Shown here piece after piece: positions 33,376-44,699 of a DNA stretch of 64,000 nt (within the stretch, counting starts at the first letter, position 1; each line of letters opens with the position of its first letter). The stretch is from Glossina fuscipes (taxonomy: Eukaryota; Arthropoda; Insecta; Diptera; Glossinidae). Under the pieces are notes generated by a model. The model was not told the origin of the DNA and did no database searches. It saw only the letters and a list, made by a program, of their open reading frames with translations. Made by a program: the position numbers and the translations under genes. The DNA is taken from positions 1,700,827-1,764,826 of the forward strand of contig NW_023998459.1 in NCBI RefSeq assembly GCF_014805625.2. The letters are read 5' to 3'.

Positions 33376-36020
33376 CACTTTGGCTCATGTGTTTCTTCAA
33401 CGGTGAATTTGTCTTGTTTTTCGCGGCGAAATGAAGATTATTTTCTTTGTACAATTTACCTTCTGTCGGATATTCTCGGGGCGTATATGGTTCTGTCAGG
33501 CAATATCGTTCTCCGATTTCTCGAAAACAGTGTTGGAAAAGATTGCCTGTTTATCGCACCCCATTGTCGATGTAAATTTTCTTCGGTATTACGAACTTGC
33601 TTAGTCTCTGTCGTCGCCGTAGTGGGACTAATACAGCCTGTTGCGTGTCTTTGTTCGGAGGAGTAGTCGGATAAAATCAGAGCGAGTCTAGCCCACGGTT
33701 CTTTTGGCGTGCTGTTCACCCTTTTTTAATTACTTTCCAAGTGGTTTCAAAGTTTGCAGCAAATTCGGGTACGACGGAACCACGAAACCATTCTTAAGTG
33801 TCGTTTGATGTCACCTTTGATCGGTAATCACGTAGCGCAAATACTTTTACTTTCTCCGTAGGAACTCACAAATGTCCTCTCGAAAGTTCTTTTAAGGTTT
33901 TTGGTATGATGATAATGTCATCCAAATATGTAAATGCATGAGGTTCCATACCGGGAGCAGTTACACTATCGAGGGCACCCTTAAGATGGAGTATAATTCC
34001 ATTGTAATCATTGGAATAGTCCTTGTCCGGGCACTGTAAACGCTGTGTAGGATTTGCTAGAGTTTTCAAGGTAATTTGCCAATACCCATCCTTAAGATCA
34101 TTTGCAGATGACAGCACCCTGCGCCATTCGTCTTTTTTAGCAAGAGACCATGTAGCAACGAGGTACAACACCAATCCTGCAGGTTGAGTGACACACCAAA
34201 TCTACAGCTTTAACAAATGTCTGAAGCAAATAAGATACGCTTCAATGTCACCAAATTTCGAAGGTCTTCCTCAATGTTCTCACCTGTATACAGGACAACA
34301 CACTACCGCGAATCGTGCATCCTTTGGAACAACCTACCAGCAGTGGATTTTTCTACCGCAACTCTTCTTCCCATTTTAAAGTTGAGCGTTCACAAACACT
34401 ATTCCATTTCTTGACCCCACTCTTCCTGTAATTCATCCTGATCACCACGGCGCCAGCACGTATGGGAGACATCCCCTGACTTGCTGGTCATACAAATAAA
34501 TTGGTTATGTGTCGCATCTCTCGTAGGGTTGCTTGAATTTTTGATAGCGGTACACGCCAAGCACTGATTTGCTATTCAAATGGCAAAAATCTAAACATAT
34601 GCGCCTTTTTACATTCTTTTCACGTGCCAGAATGAACTTGCCCGTTCGGCATTAATTTGTCGACAACCGCGTCTACGACTGGCTGCATGGCGGAATTGCA
34701 TGTAGCTTATCGAAGTTGGAACAGTCAATAAAAACGGTCATAAAAATTTTATGTTCAGCAACATATGCGACTCCTTGCAGACTCGCAAATATTAGCAGTT
34801 GTTGTTATAGAAATTGTTCGATTTTCTGTTGGTCACTTTTCGACATTTTTCTAGAATCAGCAGTTATTTCGGTTGGCTCGGAGTTTTTACACTCTCTTAA
34901 TGGTCCTTTTGGTAAGCCAGATGTTAGTTTGTCCGCATAATTCACCTCTGGCTGAATTGAGAAAATCATAAATAAGTAACATAGGCGCTGCTGTCCCCCG
35001 CATAACAACGGAATGGACTAGAGTGCTCCCATATCCAATTTGTATGGGGCATTTTTAAAAGTACTAGCCGGTCTTATAAGAGTTCCATCTACTATGGAAC
35101 AAATTAGCTCTGTGAGCTGTTTTGCTATACCTTTTTTCAAGTTTTTTCAGAAAATATTCCACCAGAAATCTGATGGTCGCCCAAGGTGTCAACTGTGGCA
35201 ATGAGCCATCGGCCCGCTATGATGATTGTAGCCCTTAAAGCAAAAAAAGAAAAATTTGTCGTAGCTAAGGGTTGCTCTGAGTAACAATCTTATTTGAAAA
35301 TGCAAATTATATTACGCTAAATTTATGTGTCTGAGACGGGTTTGGAATTCATAGACTTTCCTTGCTTAATCTAATGTAAATTAATGGCTTACCGCTATTT
35401 TGACAATCGATAGCTGTTGAGCATTGGAAATATTTGATGTGAAATTCTGCTTTGTATGTAGGTTCTGTGCTGTACGACCTGCTTGCTGCAGTTGATTTCC
35501 GCTCTCTTGAGCTATTGCCGGCGAAGCATATGCTTGTCGGGGCCCTTTTCCTCTTGCTGGCGGTGTTCTCCTCTGGCGTTACCCTGAGCGCAGTAAACAA
35601 TTGTCTCCACACAGCGATAGCCATGTGTTCAGCAGAATAGGACCTGTCGATTCAGCAATTATATTGGGTGTGTCCTTCTTGGGCGAATTGTCAGCATGCA
35701 GTGGCTGTGTTGGCTCAAGATTCAGGTGCCCGCATGCCGGTCTCTCTGGTAATATTAACTAGCTATTCACGACGTCGCTTTTGCATGCCATGGTGAATCT
35801 TCCTATGTAGCTCTCGATGATTTTCGCATGTTTTTGCTGCCGATTGTAAGTCTTCACGAAGTTCCATAAGCTCGGATAAGTTCCTGAAGTCCCACCGGTC
35901 TTTGGGCCAGATATAGTTTGGCTGCTCATTAGCACAAATTTTTAAATTTTGGTCTTCATTTAACGAGCAGCGTGGTTCATCTTCTAGCCGATTGAAATAT
36001 GGGGACGTCAAAAATAATTT
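33376..36020 (-). pseudogene. Ty3/gypsy retrotransposon gag-pol relic
   Basis: On the minus strand the order is gag-like (36011-35349; charged helical tract LREDLQSAAKTCENHRELHR), an eroded protease/linker region, then RT from about 34940. AEHKI and CLDFCHLNSKSVLG (eroded CLDARKLN) stand before the main RT block at 34174-33866: ANDLKDGYWQITLKTLANPT, LDSVTAPGMEPHAF and the catalytic TYLDDIIII (near 33925). After a short gap comes an integrase remnant at 33719-33376 (SEQRHATGCISPTTATTET; EPYTP). The catalytic DD is kept, yet stops and shifts are everywhere. RNase H is almost absent: RT and integrase are only about 150 bp apart, so roughly 1 kb was lost. No LTRs were seen. Confidence 0.8.
34217..34414 (+). 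pseudogene. Possible LINE ORF2 C-terminal tail nested in gypsy relic
   Basis: The plus frame reads YRTTHYRESCILWNNLPAVD, then FSTATLLPILKLSVHKHYS and a stop. The pattern R.(T/N)HYR.S...LWN.LP...F....L..FK..V..HY is the usual end of many LINE reverse transcriptases. It sits inside a stretch of the gypsy relic that does not read as gypsy on the other strand (34180-34500). Only one short block supports it. Confidence 0.35.
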
Positions 36021-36029
36021 GAAAAAATC

Positions 36030-38320
36030 GTGTTTGAATCTTTTTCATGTTGCGCAATGCTGGTTCTTATTGCGGAATCAGCTCGGAGCTCGATCTCAGA
36101 GAATTTCTTCTATAGTTGCTGGTGAGCGATTTTTGTCCACGCCGTAAGCATCTGCTTGCTTCTCCTTCCGCCCAATAAAAACTAGTGGGTCACGATTTTC
36201 GCCGAATTGAGTTCTTATCCAAGGGCTGTTTTGATCTAGACTCGAATGACGCAGGCGCCGCTTCATTCATTCTCTTCGTTGTGTGTAATATATTGCACTG
36301 TAACGCTGGTGGTGACTAGTGGACATATTATTGGTGCCAGTTGTGAAAGTTGTGTAACTTCCTTTCTCTGCCGCTATAGATAAGTCAGACTAAGTATGGA
36401 CTTCACCATTGACGAGTCGATGAAGATGTTCCTCGGAAGGTGTAACGCTTCTCATATTTTTTCTTCAATGCTAGGAACTGGGAAATGACGTGGCGTGATA
36501 TATTTACCTTACGATCTATTTGATACAATAAAATCTGTTTAACTATACTATAATATGGACTTTGCATTTTTAATATGATTAGAAATTCTATAAATCTGCT
36601 GTTTATGCTAAATTTTAGAACGATTTTATAAAAATTTGATAAAGCCCTCCTAGCACAGCGGGGAGATGTGGGTCTCGTATAATCAATTAAACTTTGTTAA
36701 CTATAAAACGTTAAATTTTCTTCTTTTATTATAGCTACTTGCTCTTTCATTGTATCGATATACTGAATATAGATCGACACTTGATTCGCTCCCCTCACTA
36801 ACAAGTAATTTAAATTATGCAAACATTTAGGATGAACGATAAGTTTGGATTACCAATTTCACGTGATACGAAGGACATGCGAACGAATTTGGTACCAGAA
36901 AAATTATTTAATATATGCTAAGGTACCGCGTTGATTAATAGTATTAGCAAATATTTATAAATAATGAGAGTCAAAGTTAGTACACCTTGCAGCATTTGAG
37001 ATTATTTTCTTTCGCATATTCTTTTCATTAATTTGTTTTGTCCTCGCTAGTGGTGTTGACTAAGCTCTCAAAAATTCATCTTTTGTTTTGCACACTTAGG
37101 GCTTTGAGGAATATATGATTGAAAATTTTGTCTTTTTAAAAGATTATTAGGACTTTTCATTGGCCGGCATTGACAAAATGAAATTTCTGACAGTACCTGT
37201 TATCAATTACTGTCCTTGGTGTATTCCCAGCTGTGATACTGCTTGGCTGGGGCCTTGTTCCTTGGGTAAATATCGGCACAGCTGCGTTTACTCTTGTCGC
37301 TAACTCAACTCAGGGCCCCCGGCTTTGATTTTACCATTGCTCTCTTTTATATTTTATCCATTCTTTTAGAAAATTTCCTTTTATTATATATTCTGTTAGA
37401 TAATCACTTGTAGTGTGTAATAAGTAATTTTCCTTTGTTATATGTCTTGTTAGATAGACACTTTTAGTTTGTTTCTTTAAGTAATTTTCTATTCTTTTAC
37501 CCGACTTAAATAATATTTATAAGGAAATATCACAGTTTTTTGTTTTTAATTTTTTTATAGTTTTTGCTCGGAAATTAACTAGATTTTTTTATAACAACGC
37601 GAGGTTTCCCACTCTGATGTCCATATACTCGAAATGTTGATAACACATTGTTCTTCTTTTTACCTTTACTTTAGCTACTTATCATGTGGAGAAGACAAAG
37701 CAAGAAATGATATCTTTTGGCAAAGCATTTACATTATTTTGTTCTTGTTAGGCGGAATGTAGGTACATTTAACGAGATATTTTATTAGGATTAGCGCCTG
37801 GCTGTGTGAATTCATATGCTTATATCAGTAACAACGAAATATGGAGATGTTCCAAAATTTTATTTAAAATTAAGATTAGAGAATCTCATGCAATTTTTGT
37901 GTATCTGTTGTAGTAAAGGTAATAACGCTGTTAATTAGCAGCCCTTTATATGCTTGCTCTTACATTTTCATTACTTATACAGTTAAAAATTCTATTAATA
38001 GGTTTTTTACTTAACATCACATCACCTTAAACGTTTATAAGTGTGTATGCACGGAAAAAGCAAAGAGTACATGTAGCAAATATAATTTGTTTTTTTATCG
38101 TATATTTTGAAGAACTAAACAATTCCAAATTATTTATTAAAAAAGAATATTATACTGGAATTTACTATGTTTATCTCTATCTAATTTACTTCTTTTGGTA
38201 TACAAGGTTTATATTATTTACGTGCCCCGAACTAAACCATTAAATAAATGAATGAATACCTACTTACCGAACGAATAGATTACAAACTTTGCGCTTTTCT
38301 GTACCCTACCACACCAATTG
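36030..38320. other. No recognisable gene
   Basis: AT-rich, short frames only. 36040-36420 may be the eroded 5' part of the gypsy relic (still moderately GC). Nothing else is supported. Confidence 0.3.
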
Positions 38321-38324
38321 TCTC

Positions 38325-38395
38325 CTTCAGCCCATTATATGCAATGGGAGACCCCGCAGTTGGGTCCGAGGACCCCTAAGCTACTTTCCTATAAA
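38325..38395 (-). repeat. Dispersed hairpin repeat, copy 4
   Basis: Minus strand: AGGAAAGTAGCTTAGGGGTC, then CTCGGACCCAACTGCGGGGT, then CTCCCATTGCATATAATGGG. The GGGTC/GACCC arms (38362-38375) are perfect. It lies just before the 5' end of the I-clade LINE. Confidence 0.6.
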
Positions 38396-38806
38396 AAAAA
38401 CTTTTTTATGTCATTTTCTTTTTATTTAATCTTCTCAGATAACTTACGTTCTCTATTTTTCTTTCTATTACTAATTTTTCTATGCATTCTTACAAAGCTT
38501 CTACTCAAACCGTTGACTTGTGTTCTGAGTAGTGCCCGTCTTGTTTTTCCTCTGCGTTTTAATTGTTTTCGGTGTTTTTGTGTGTTTAACTCGTGTGTTT
38601 TCTGTGGTTTTGCAAAAATTGATTATCGCAGATACGGTATTTGCTTTTGTTTTTCTGTATATATACTAAAAAAATTAAGAACACAAAAAACATAAAAGAA
38701 AAATAAAATATTGAAAACAATGGTCATTATCCTCAGCAGTCGCCAAACCTTTTCAAGTGAGTGGTTATATCCCAATTTACTAAATAATAGACAGCCATAA
38801 AGCATA

Positions 38807-40027
38807 ATGGCCCCGGGGCCGCCAGATCAAAACTCAAATAGATTTCATCTATTAGCAGACGTATCCCCCAAAAGAAAAAAAATTAAAAATTCCGACTTTC
38901 CGGTGTTGCCAACCAGTAGCATCGTTCCTATCGACAAAAAATATGTTGTGATTTCTCCAACTGATCCCTCCATAACAATTTCGCAATTCAGCCCTTTCGC
39001 TATTAAAAAAGCACTAGATTGCATTACAACGCATATAGACTCTATATCGATTTTACGCGACGGAAATTTACTTGTCCTGGCTGGGAAACCGAGCGCAACC
39101 GAAAAGTTCATAAACTCTAAATCATTAGCCAATTTGTGCGTTATATCCGCTAAATTGCATGACAAACTAAACTCGGTCAAAGGCGTAGTTTATGCCCCAT
39201 GCTTAAAGCATGTGCCAGAAAATGAAATTATGCGCGAAATGGGCAGTCGAGGAGTGAGTGAAGTCTACAAATTCACCAAATTAAATGACGATGGAAAAAC
39301 CCGCTCTCCTACAGGAAGAATTATTTTGTCTTTTGACCGCTATCGGCTATCGGCAACGGTTGATGTAGCTTGGTACAAATGTAAAGTAGAACTCTACATT
39401 TCAAATCCCATGAGGTGTAAAAACTGCCAACGCCTGGGCCATACGGCAGAAAGGTGCACCACTCCTCCATCCTGTGCTAACTGTGGTCTTCCTCCACATC
39501 TTGAAAACTGTACGCGTAGCTTCTGCTTAAGTTGCAACGATCAACACTCTGCGTTAGACAAACAATGCCCACATTTTATACAAATGCGTGAAATTCTAAA
39601 AATCAAACGCAAGTGCCGAGAAAATAATCCATCTGGAACCCAAAGAATTAACAAAAGTAATACCTACGCTGCTGTCGCCTCGCAAACCGTGCCTAATAAG
39701 CTTTTAACTCCTACTTCTTCCATCGAAAAACTTGCTCTACCATCAACCAAAAATTGTATTGCGAAACCAGTCCCACCACCCGTCAAAAATAATATTGAAA
39801 AAATCAAAACAACAGCAAATATTGAAAAAATTAAAATAACGACACATATGCCAAAATCTAATAAACTAAATCCCCGAGAATCACTACTTCTCAACTCTAT
39901 TCAACAAATTACAAGCTGTAACGAAACCAATATTTCATTCCTCAATCAACCTTCAATTACAAATTATTCACCTGTGCCCACTCGCTGCACTTCAAATTTA
40001 CGCAACCACAGATTATTTTGCTGGTAA
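38807..40027 (+). CDS. I-clade LINE ORF1 protein (zinc-knuckle RNA-binding)
   Basis: Complete 406-codon frame with no internal stop. Residues 1-35 are basic (PKRKKIK). Residues about 45-195 form an RRM-like region (TISQFSPFAIKKALD; DGNLLVLAGKPSATEKFINS; KTRSPTGRIILSFD). Three zinc knuckles follow: C204-C207-H212-C217 (CKNCQRLGHTAERC), C223-C226-H231-C235 and C240-C243-H247-C254 (HSALDKQCP, typical of I and jockey groups). The C-terminal 120 residues are low-complexity, rich in Lys, Asn, Pro and Thr. The protein should coat element RNA in a ribonucleoprotein. ORF2 starts about 80 bases after its stop. It may still be translatable. Confidence 0.88.
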   Translation: MAPGPPDQNSNRFHLLADVSPKRKKIKNSDFPVLPTSSIVPIDKKYVVISPTDPSITISQFSPFAIKKALDCITTHIDSISILRDGNLLVLAGKPSATEKFINSKSLANLCVISAKLHDKLNSVKGVVYAPCLKHVPENEIMREMGSRGVSEVYKFTKLNDDGKTRSPTGRIILSFDRYRLSATVDVAWYKCKVELYISNPMRCKNCQRLGHTAERCTTPPSCANCGLPPHLENCTRSFCLSCNDQHSALDKQCPHFIQMREILKIKRKCRENNPSGTQRINKSNTYAAVASQTVPNKLLTPTSSIEKLALPSTKNCIAKPVPPPVKNNIEKIKTTANIEKIKITTHMPKSNKLNPRESLLLNSIQQITSCNETNISFLNQPSITNYSPVPTRCTSNLRNHRLFCW

Positions 40028-40107
40028 GAACAAATTATTCACGCAAAATTCTTATAGTGACATTTTTAACGGACATGTCACCTTAACCTACTTTCCACTC
40101 CGTTTCC

Positions 40108-42093
40108 GTGTCACTACAATTAAATAAAGTTTTTAAAATTCTACAATGGAACAATAAGGGACTTCTTAATAATTTTGATGAACTCCGTACACTCGTAAGT
40201 GATTTCAACCCAACCTTTATATCGCTTCAAGAGACCCATTGCAGAAGCTCTTTTAATCCCATTCCAACCAAATCATATACTCGATACTTCACGAATGCTG
40301 ATCAAAATTTGTATTCCAAACAAGGAACAAACGCATAAATTTAAGCTCAAATATACAAGCCGTAGCAATACAAATAATGTTAAACATAAAATTTACAGTG
40401 CTTTCGCTCTATATCCCACCTTCGCAATCGTTTTTTCAGCAAGAGCTCTACAATTTATTCTGCGTGTTCTCCATCAACATCCTCGAATCTATTTGACGAG
40501 AGATCTCCGCATGGGCAAACTCGTCGGGGGCTAAAATTTCCATACAAAAATTTAAAAAAATGCACATTTGTCGAAAGCAGATTTGCGATGCAGGAAATCT
40601 ACTGATGCATATTAATGACTCACCAGTACTAAACGTGCAGACGCTGCATATTCTCGAACTCAACTTTTCCAACAAATATCGTTGGAAAGCACACTGTCTT
40701 CGGTTAAAAAACTCTATTTTAACAATGGTGAATTTCATACAGTTTCAACATCCTTAAACCGGTCTATCACCAAGCCGTCAGAACAAGTTGTTATGCTTTT
40801 CGGACCACGCCCATAAATAATATTATAATTGATTGTGGTCTCCCAACTTTAGAAAATAGACTTTATGAGTTAAAAGCCAAAATAGTCCCCAACCGTCTTA
40901 ATTCAAACAAATCTATTCTCGGTGATGAAGTGAGGAAGATTATTATTGGGAAGAAAATTCCAAAGTCACCATCTGCAATTGACTATTGTTTGTACGTCAC
41001 AAAGGAATTGAACATTCCTTTAAAAGTTTTCCGCTCTTTTGGTGTTAAACCTCCATGGGTTTCGAAAGACTGCTCTTTCGACATCTTGCTGTTTATGCAC
41101 AAGGAAGAAGATGCTCCAAATTACCTCTTCAGGAATCTAATAGCAGAAAAAACCCAAGTATTGGAGACTACTGGTTGGAATCTTTTATACACAGACAGCT
41201 CGAAATCTTCTGCCGCCTCTTGCTTGTGCCAGGTAGATGCTACAGGACAGGTTCTTCTCAATCACATATTACACGAAAGTACTTCAACTTTCACAACCGA
41301 AGCCAGAGCTATCCTTCACGCTGCGATCCTTGCCCATAAAAACAAACCCAAAACCGTCATTTTTATCGAAAGTTTGTCTGTATTACAAGATATTCGGAAT
41401 CCTTCGACTTCGAGATGGAGCACCATCAACAAATTGAGGAATATAATTACAACACCCTATGAAAAAATTAAAATGTTATGGGTACCAAGTCACATCGGTT
41501 TATTGGGAAATGAGTAGGCTGATCGAGCTGCAAAGGATGCTGCTTCTGCTTCTCTAATTATGGATGATGTCATGGAAAAGTTGGATCTTCAAAAATACAT
41601 TGGAAGAGAAGTTAAAGAGAAAATTGCGGAAGGAAATTTAGAATACCATCATCAACCCTACTCCTCCATTAACCTTCAATTAACTCCACCTTTATATCCA
41701 ACAAATGTTGAGAAAACCAAGATCCAAACATTTTCGAGAATTCGCCTTGGTCATACAATTGCAATTCATCGATGGATCTGGAAGAAATCTTCCTCCCCAA
41801 TCTGCAGTTGTGGACAAACTCTCACTATAAAACACATTCTCTGCGACTGCCTTAACTTTTCCCTGGCTAGAAGTATTGCATTTGGAACGATTAACCTTTT
41901 GGACATTCTAAAATCAGCTTCAGAATCGAATATCAATTCTATATATTACTTTATTAATACAGCTGCTGTGCAGGGGTCGTTGGATAGTTTGCTAGCAAAA
42001 TTAAGCGGCGAAAAGAAGGTGATAATTAAACGCTGCAATAGCGCTCTGCTATTGACAGAGAAGGCCACATTTTGGCCCTTCACAACGCATTGA
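40108..42093 (+). pseudogene. I-clade LINE ORF2 (endonuclease / RT / RNase H), deleted
   Basis: Starts with MSLQLNKVFKILQWNNKGLL and FISLQETHC, the APE endonuclease N-terminus with its catalytic Glu. A frameshift follows near 40338; YIPPSQSFFQQELYNLF is readable in the next frame to about 40535. The sequence then jumps to the RT thumb (HICRKQICDAGNLLMHINDS, LNFSNKYRW), so the endonuclease C-terminus and RT motifs 1-7 are gone. From 40930 a long frame holds the RNase H: NLLYTDSSKSS, TTEARAILHAAIL, FIESLSVLQ (family has Asp where Glu stands) and WVPSHIGLLGNE, then an in-frame TAG at 41515, then ADRAAK. The end carries CSCGQTLTIKHILCDC and finishes at 42093. Confidence 0.87.
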
Positions 42094-42143
42094 GATAAGT
42101 CATCACTTTGTAAGACAATTGTTTTATTATAAAAGTAATAATT

Positions 42144-42282
42144 GAATACTTGAAGACCGATGCCAACTTGGCAGATATAATCACTAAAACTTTGTCATTA
42201 AGGAGACACGAAAGATCTCTTGGTAACGCGGATGCCTGGTCTGGCATCTATGCAGACTTCAGGTTAAAAGTTGCGTTATGAA
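42144..42282 (+). pseudogene. Ty1/copia RNase H C-terminal scrap
   Basis: IEYLKTDANLADIITKTLSL matches the end of copia pol (the Y..T...AD..TK.L pattern), with RRHERSLGNADAW after it. About 40 codons; the rest is missing. It lies directly behind the LINE end, so one may have inserted into the other. Confidence 0.65.
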
Positions 42283-42289
42283 AGGAAAA

Positions 42290-44530
42290 TTGAGGAAGTA
42301 GGCAGTATTACCTAAGGCCTCCTTTAAAAAAAGGAAGAGACACAAGAGGTCATAAGAAAAGTTGAACAAAAATTTAAAACAAATTGAACCGATTGAAAGT
42401 TTTTTGAAATTCCAGTACACAGTTCGCTGATTGAGATTTGAAGGTTCCCACAGCCGCCGCTAAAAAGCGTGTACGTCCTATATAGAAAAAAATTATCAGA
42501 GAAACGCCCATATGGCATACTGAAAGTGATTTACATAGCGAGAACTTATTGGTGTTGTCACAGGCCACGAATGAGGATGAGATTTTAAAAGTATATGCAT
42601 ACTAGCTCGTGTGAAGTGTTATACTGATTTCTAAGACCAAAGCTTTCATTTGGAGTTCTATTTTTCTTACAAATGGTTTTTAAAAATTTGTCCTTCAAAC
42701 ATCTTCCTTAGAGAGGGTTCATTGGAACTGTATTTTTCTCATAAATTGTCTTTACAAATCTGCCTTTCAAAAATCTTCCTTAAAGAGCTCAAATGACTAA
42801 TGCATCGATAACCGTTTTCATTCTTTGGTGGTTCGTCTGCCGTATAGAAATGGGACTAACTATAGCCGATCTCCAAATGTTTTGAAAATATTGGAGTTTT
42901 ATACCTGAGTTAATTATTCATGTAAAAAGTCGAAGGAATCCGATTGGTGGATGTCACCCATATCCGCAGACTCTCTCGGACGTGTTTCACGCCCTAATCT
43001 TTTAACGGCGTCAACATTTATACAGTCCTTCTCTGAGACACGAACTGTAACTATAATCGAGTTCAGTCCATTGGCCATTGTGGTTATTGGTAAGAAAACA
43101 TCGATCTTTGGGAGCTTACAGCAAATTTCATTGGTTAATGATCGAAATGGAATTCATTTGAACAGCAAAAAATATTGGCGCAAGAAAGCTTGCTCCGTAC
43201 AAACACAACTGCTTACCTTATATTCTAACATGTCAGAAAATAGATAGATTATTTCAGTTCGCCCTGGCTAGCTCAGCTAACTTTACAAAATTTTAAGTAC
43301 AGAAAATGTAAAAAATAAGAAGAAAGAAGTTTAGTTAAAAAAAGTATTCGTTTGTTATATGTCCGTTACATACCCGATATCCATTTACGAGTAGTCCTCT
43401 AAAATATGGCCGACCAGCATTAAGTATATATGTCCATTCGGCCATTCTCCGTCCTACCATACTGCACGTATGTGTCTAGCTTCACTTCTCCCTACTTTCG
43501 TGAAAATATGATTTTTTTACCGTATTGCAAAATTAAAAAAATTTAAAGGAATTACTTTTAAATTAATAAAAAACAAATATAAAAAAATAAACATTAGGTT
43601 ATATGCGTTAAAATCTTGACAAATAAAGAGATGGGAAAAATCAAGCGTTCTGCATAATTTTCTTTAATACTCGGCCATTAAATAATGATCTCTACGCTAC
43701 CGTTCGTCACCTTTTTGCATCAATATTTACATTAAGGTTATGAGCAAACATTCGCATAACTTTCCAAGAATACGCTTAGTGTCATATAGAATAAAATGAA
43801 GCTTGTGCCAATATATCGCCCAGAAGTGAAAGTTCGCCACATTTTGCAAATAACACCGCTAATGATGTCAATACGAAAATTACAATATTTTTAGGTAATG
43901 TTGCTTACATCTATGTATCAATACTGATAATCTATTTTTGTATCGATCCCAAAACCACAATAACGGTGAATATGTACTACTAAAGCGACTTTAGAACTGA
44001 AATGGAACAACTTTCACAATTGCAATGAAACACAAATTAATGTCGCTTTTTATATATCATTCAATATTACATGATCTATGCAGAGACATTGATATAAAAA
44101 TGACTCATATCTTCCGTGTAACTGTTGGTGAGTTGATGGTACCTGCTCCAAACAGCGGACATTTTAGTTTACAATAATAGATGTTGCTGAATTATCTTTT
44201 CAAGAGTTCAAAATTTATAGAGAAGAAGAGGATCTTTTAATTGGCGACTTAAAAGAAACTCTTTGATCCAATTTTATTCTTTGATAGCAATCACATCGAA
44301 TGTAAATGTTTTTCTTCCAATCTCGAATATCCTTTTTATAATCTTTTACACATTTTTATAAAATTTACTTGTAATTTTTTTTTTTTTTTGATATGTAAAA
44401 ATAAAAACACAAAGCAAATGCTTCTCATACGAGTTTTGAATGTGAATATGTGGGACATAGCGACTACCAACTGTGCATAATAAACCACACAAGAGTGTTA
44501 TTACACTTTTGCATTGTACGATAAAAAAGA
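42290..44530. other. No recognisable gene
   Basis: AT-rich. A 98-codon plus frame at 42951-43247 shows no known motif. Two copies of a CTTACAAA/ATCTTCCTTAGAGAG-like theme near 42660-42790 are a small local duplication. A poly(T) run lies at 44378-44390. Confidence 0.3.
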
Positions 44531-44699
44531 TCCGCCTGAGTAGTCGAGTAGGCGAGAGTCTCGACTAGCAACTCAATGGACGTGGGTTCAATTCTCAAGT
44601 GCGCTAGAAAGCCGAAAGCCTTAGATGCTAGTGCTTTAAGACTTTAGTCTTAGAATTTATTCTCTGGCTAAGTTTATAATAATAATAATAATAATAAAT
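44531..44699 (+). repeat. tRNA-derived SINE, copy 2
   Basis: Starts TCCGCCTGAGTAGTCGAGTA, with a box-A-like part (TAGTCGAGTAGG). Box-B-like GGGTTCAATTCTC is at 44584-44596. The body has GCCGAAAGCCTTAGATGC and GACTTTAGTCTTAGAATT, and the tail is (TAA/ATA)n at 44677-44698. It matches copy 1 (2757-2925, minus) almost base by base in the body. It has the fuller tail and cleaner head, so is probably the younger insertion. Confidence 0.8.

Larger units (their letters stand above)
38400..42143 (+). mobile_element. I-clade non-LTR retrotransposon, intact ORF1, deleted ORF2
   Basis: 5' UTR (about 38400-38806), complete ORF1, 80-bp spacer, ORF2 starting with endonuclease and ending with RNase H and a C-terminal knuckle. 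RNase H after the RT together with a three-knuckle ORF1 assigns it to the I clade. ORF2 has lost its central part. Long open frames show it is younger than the other LINEs here. Exact ends are not certain; TAATAATTG-like sequence near 42138 may be the tail. Confidence 0.85.
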
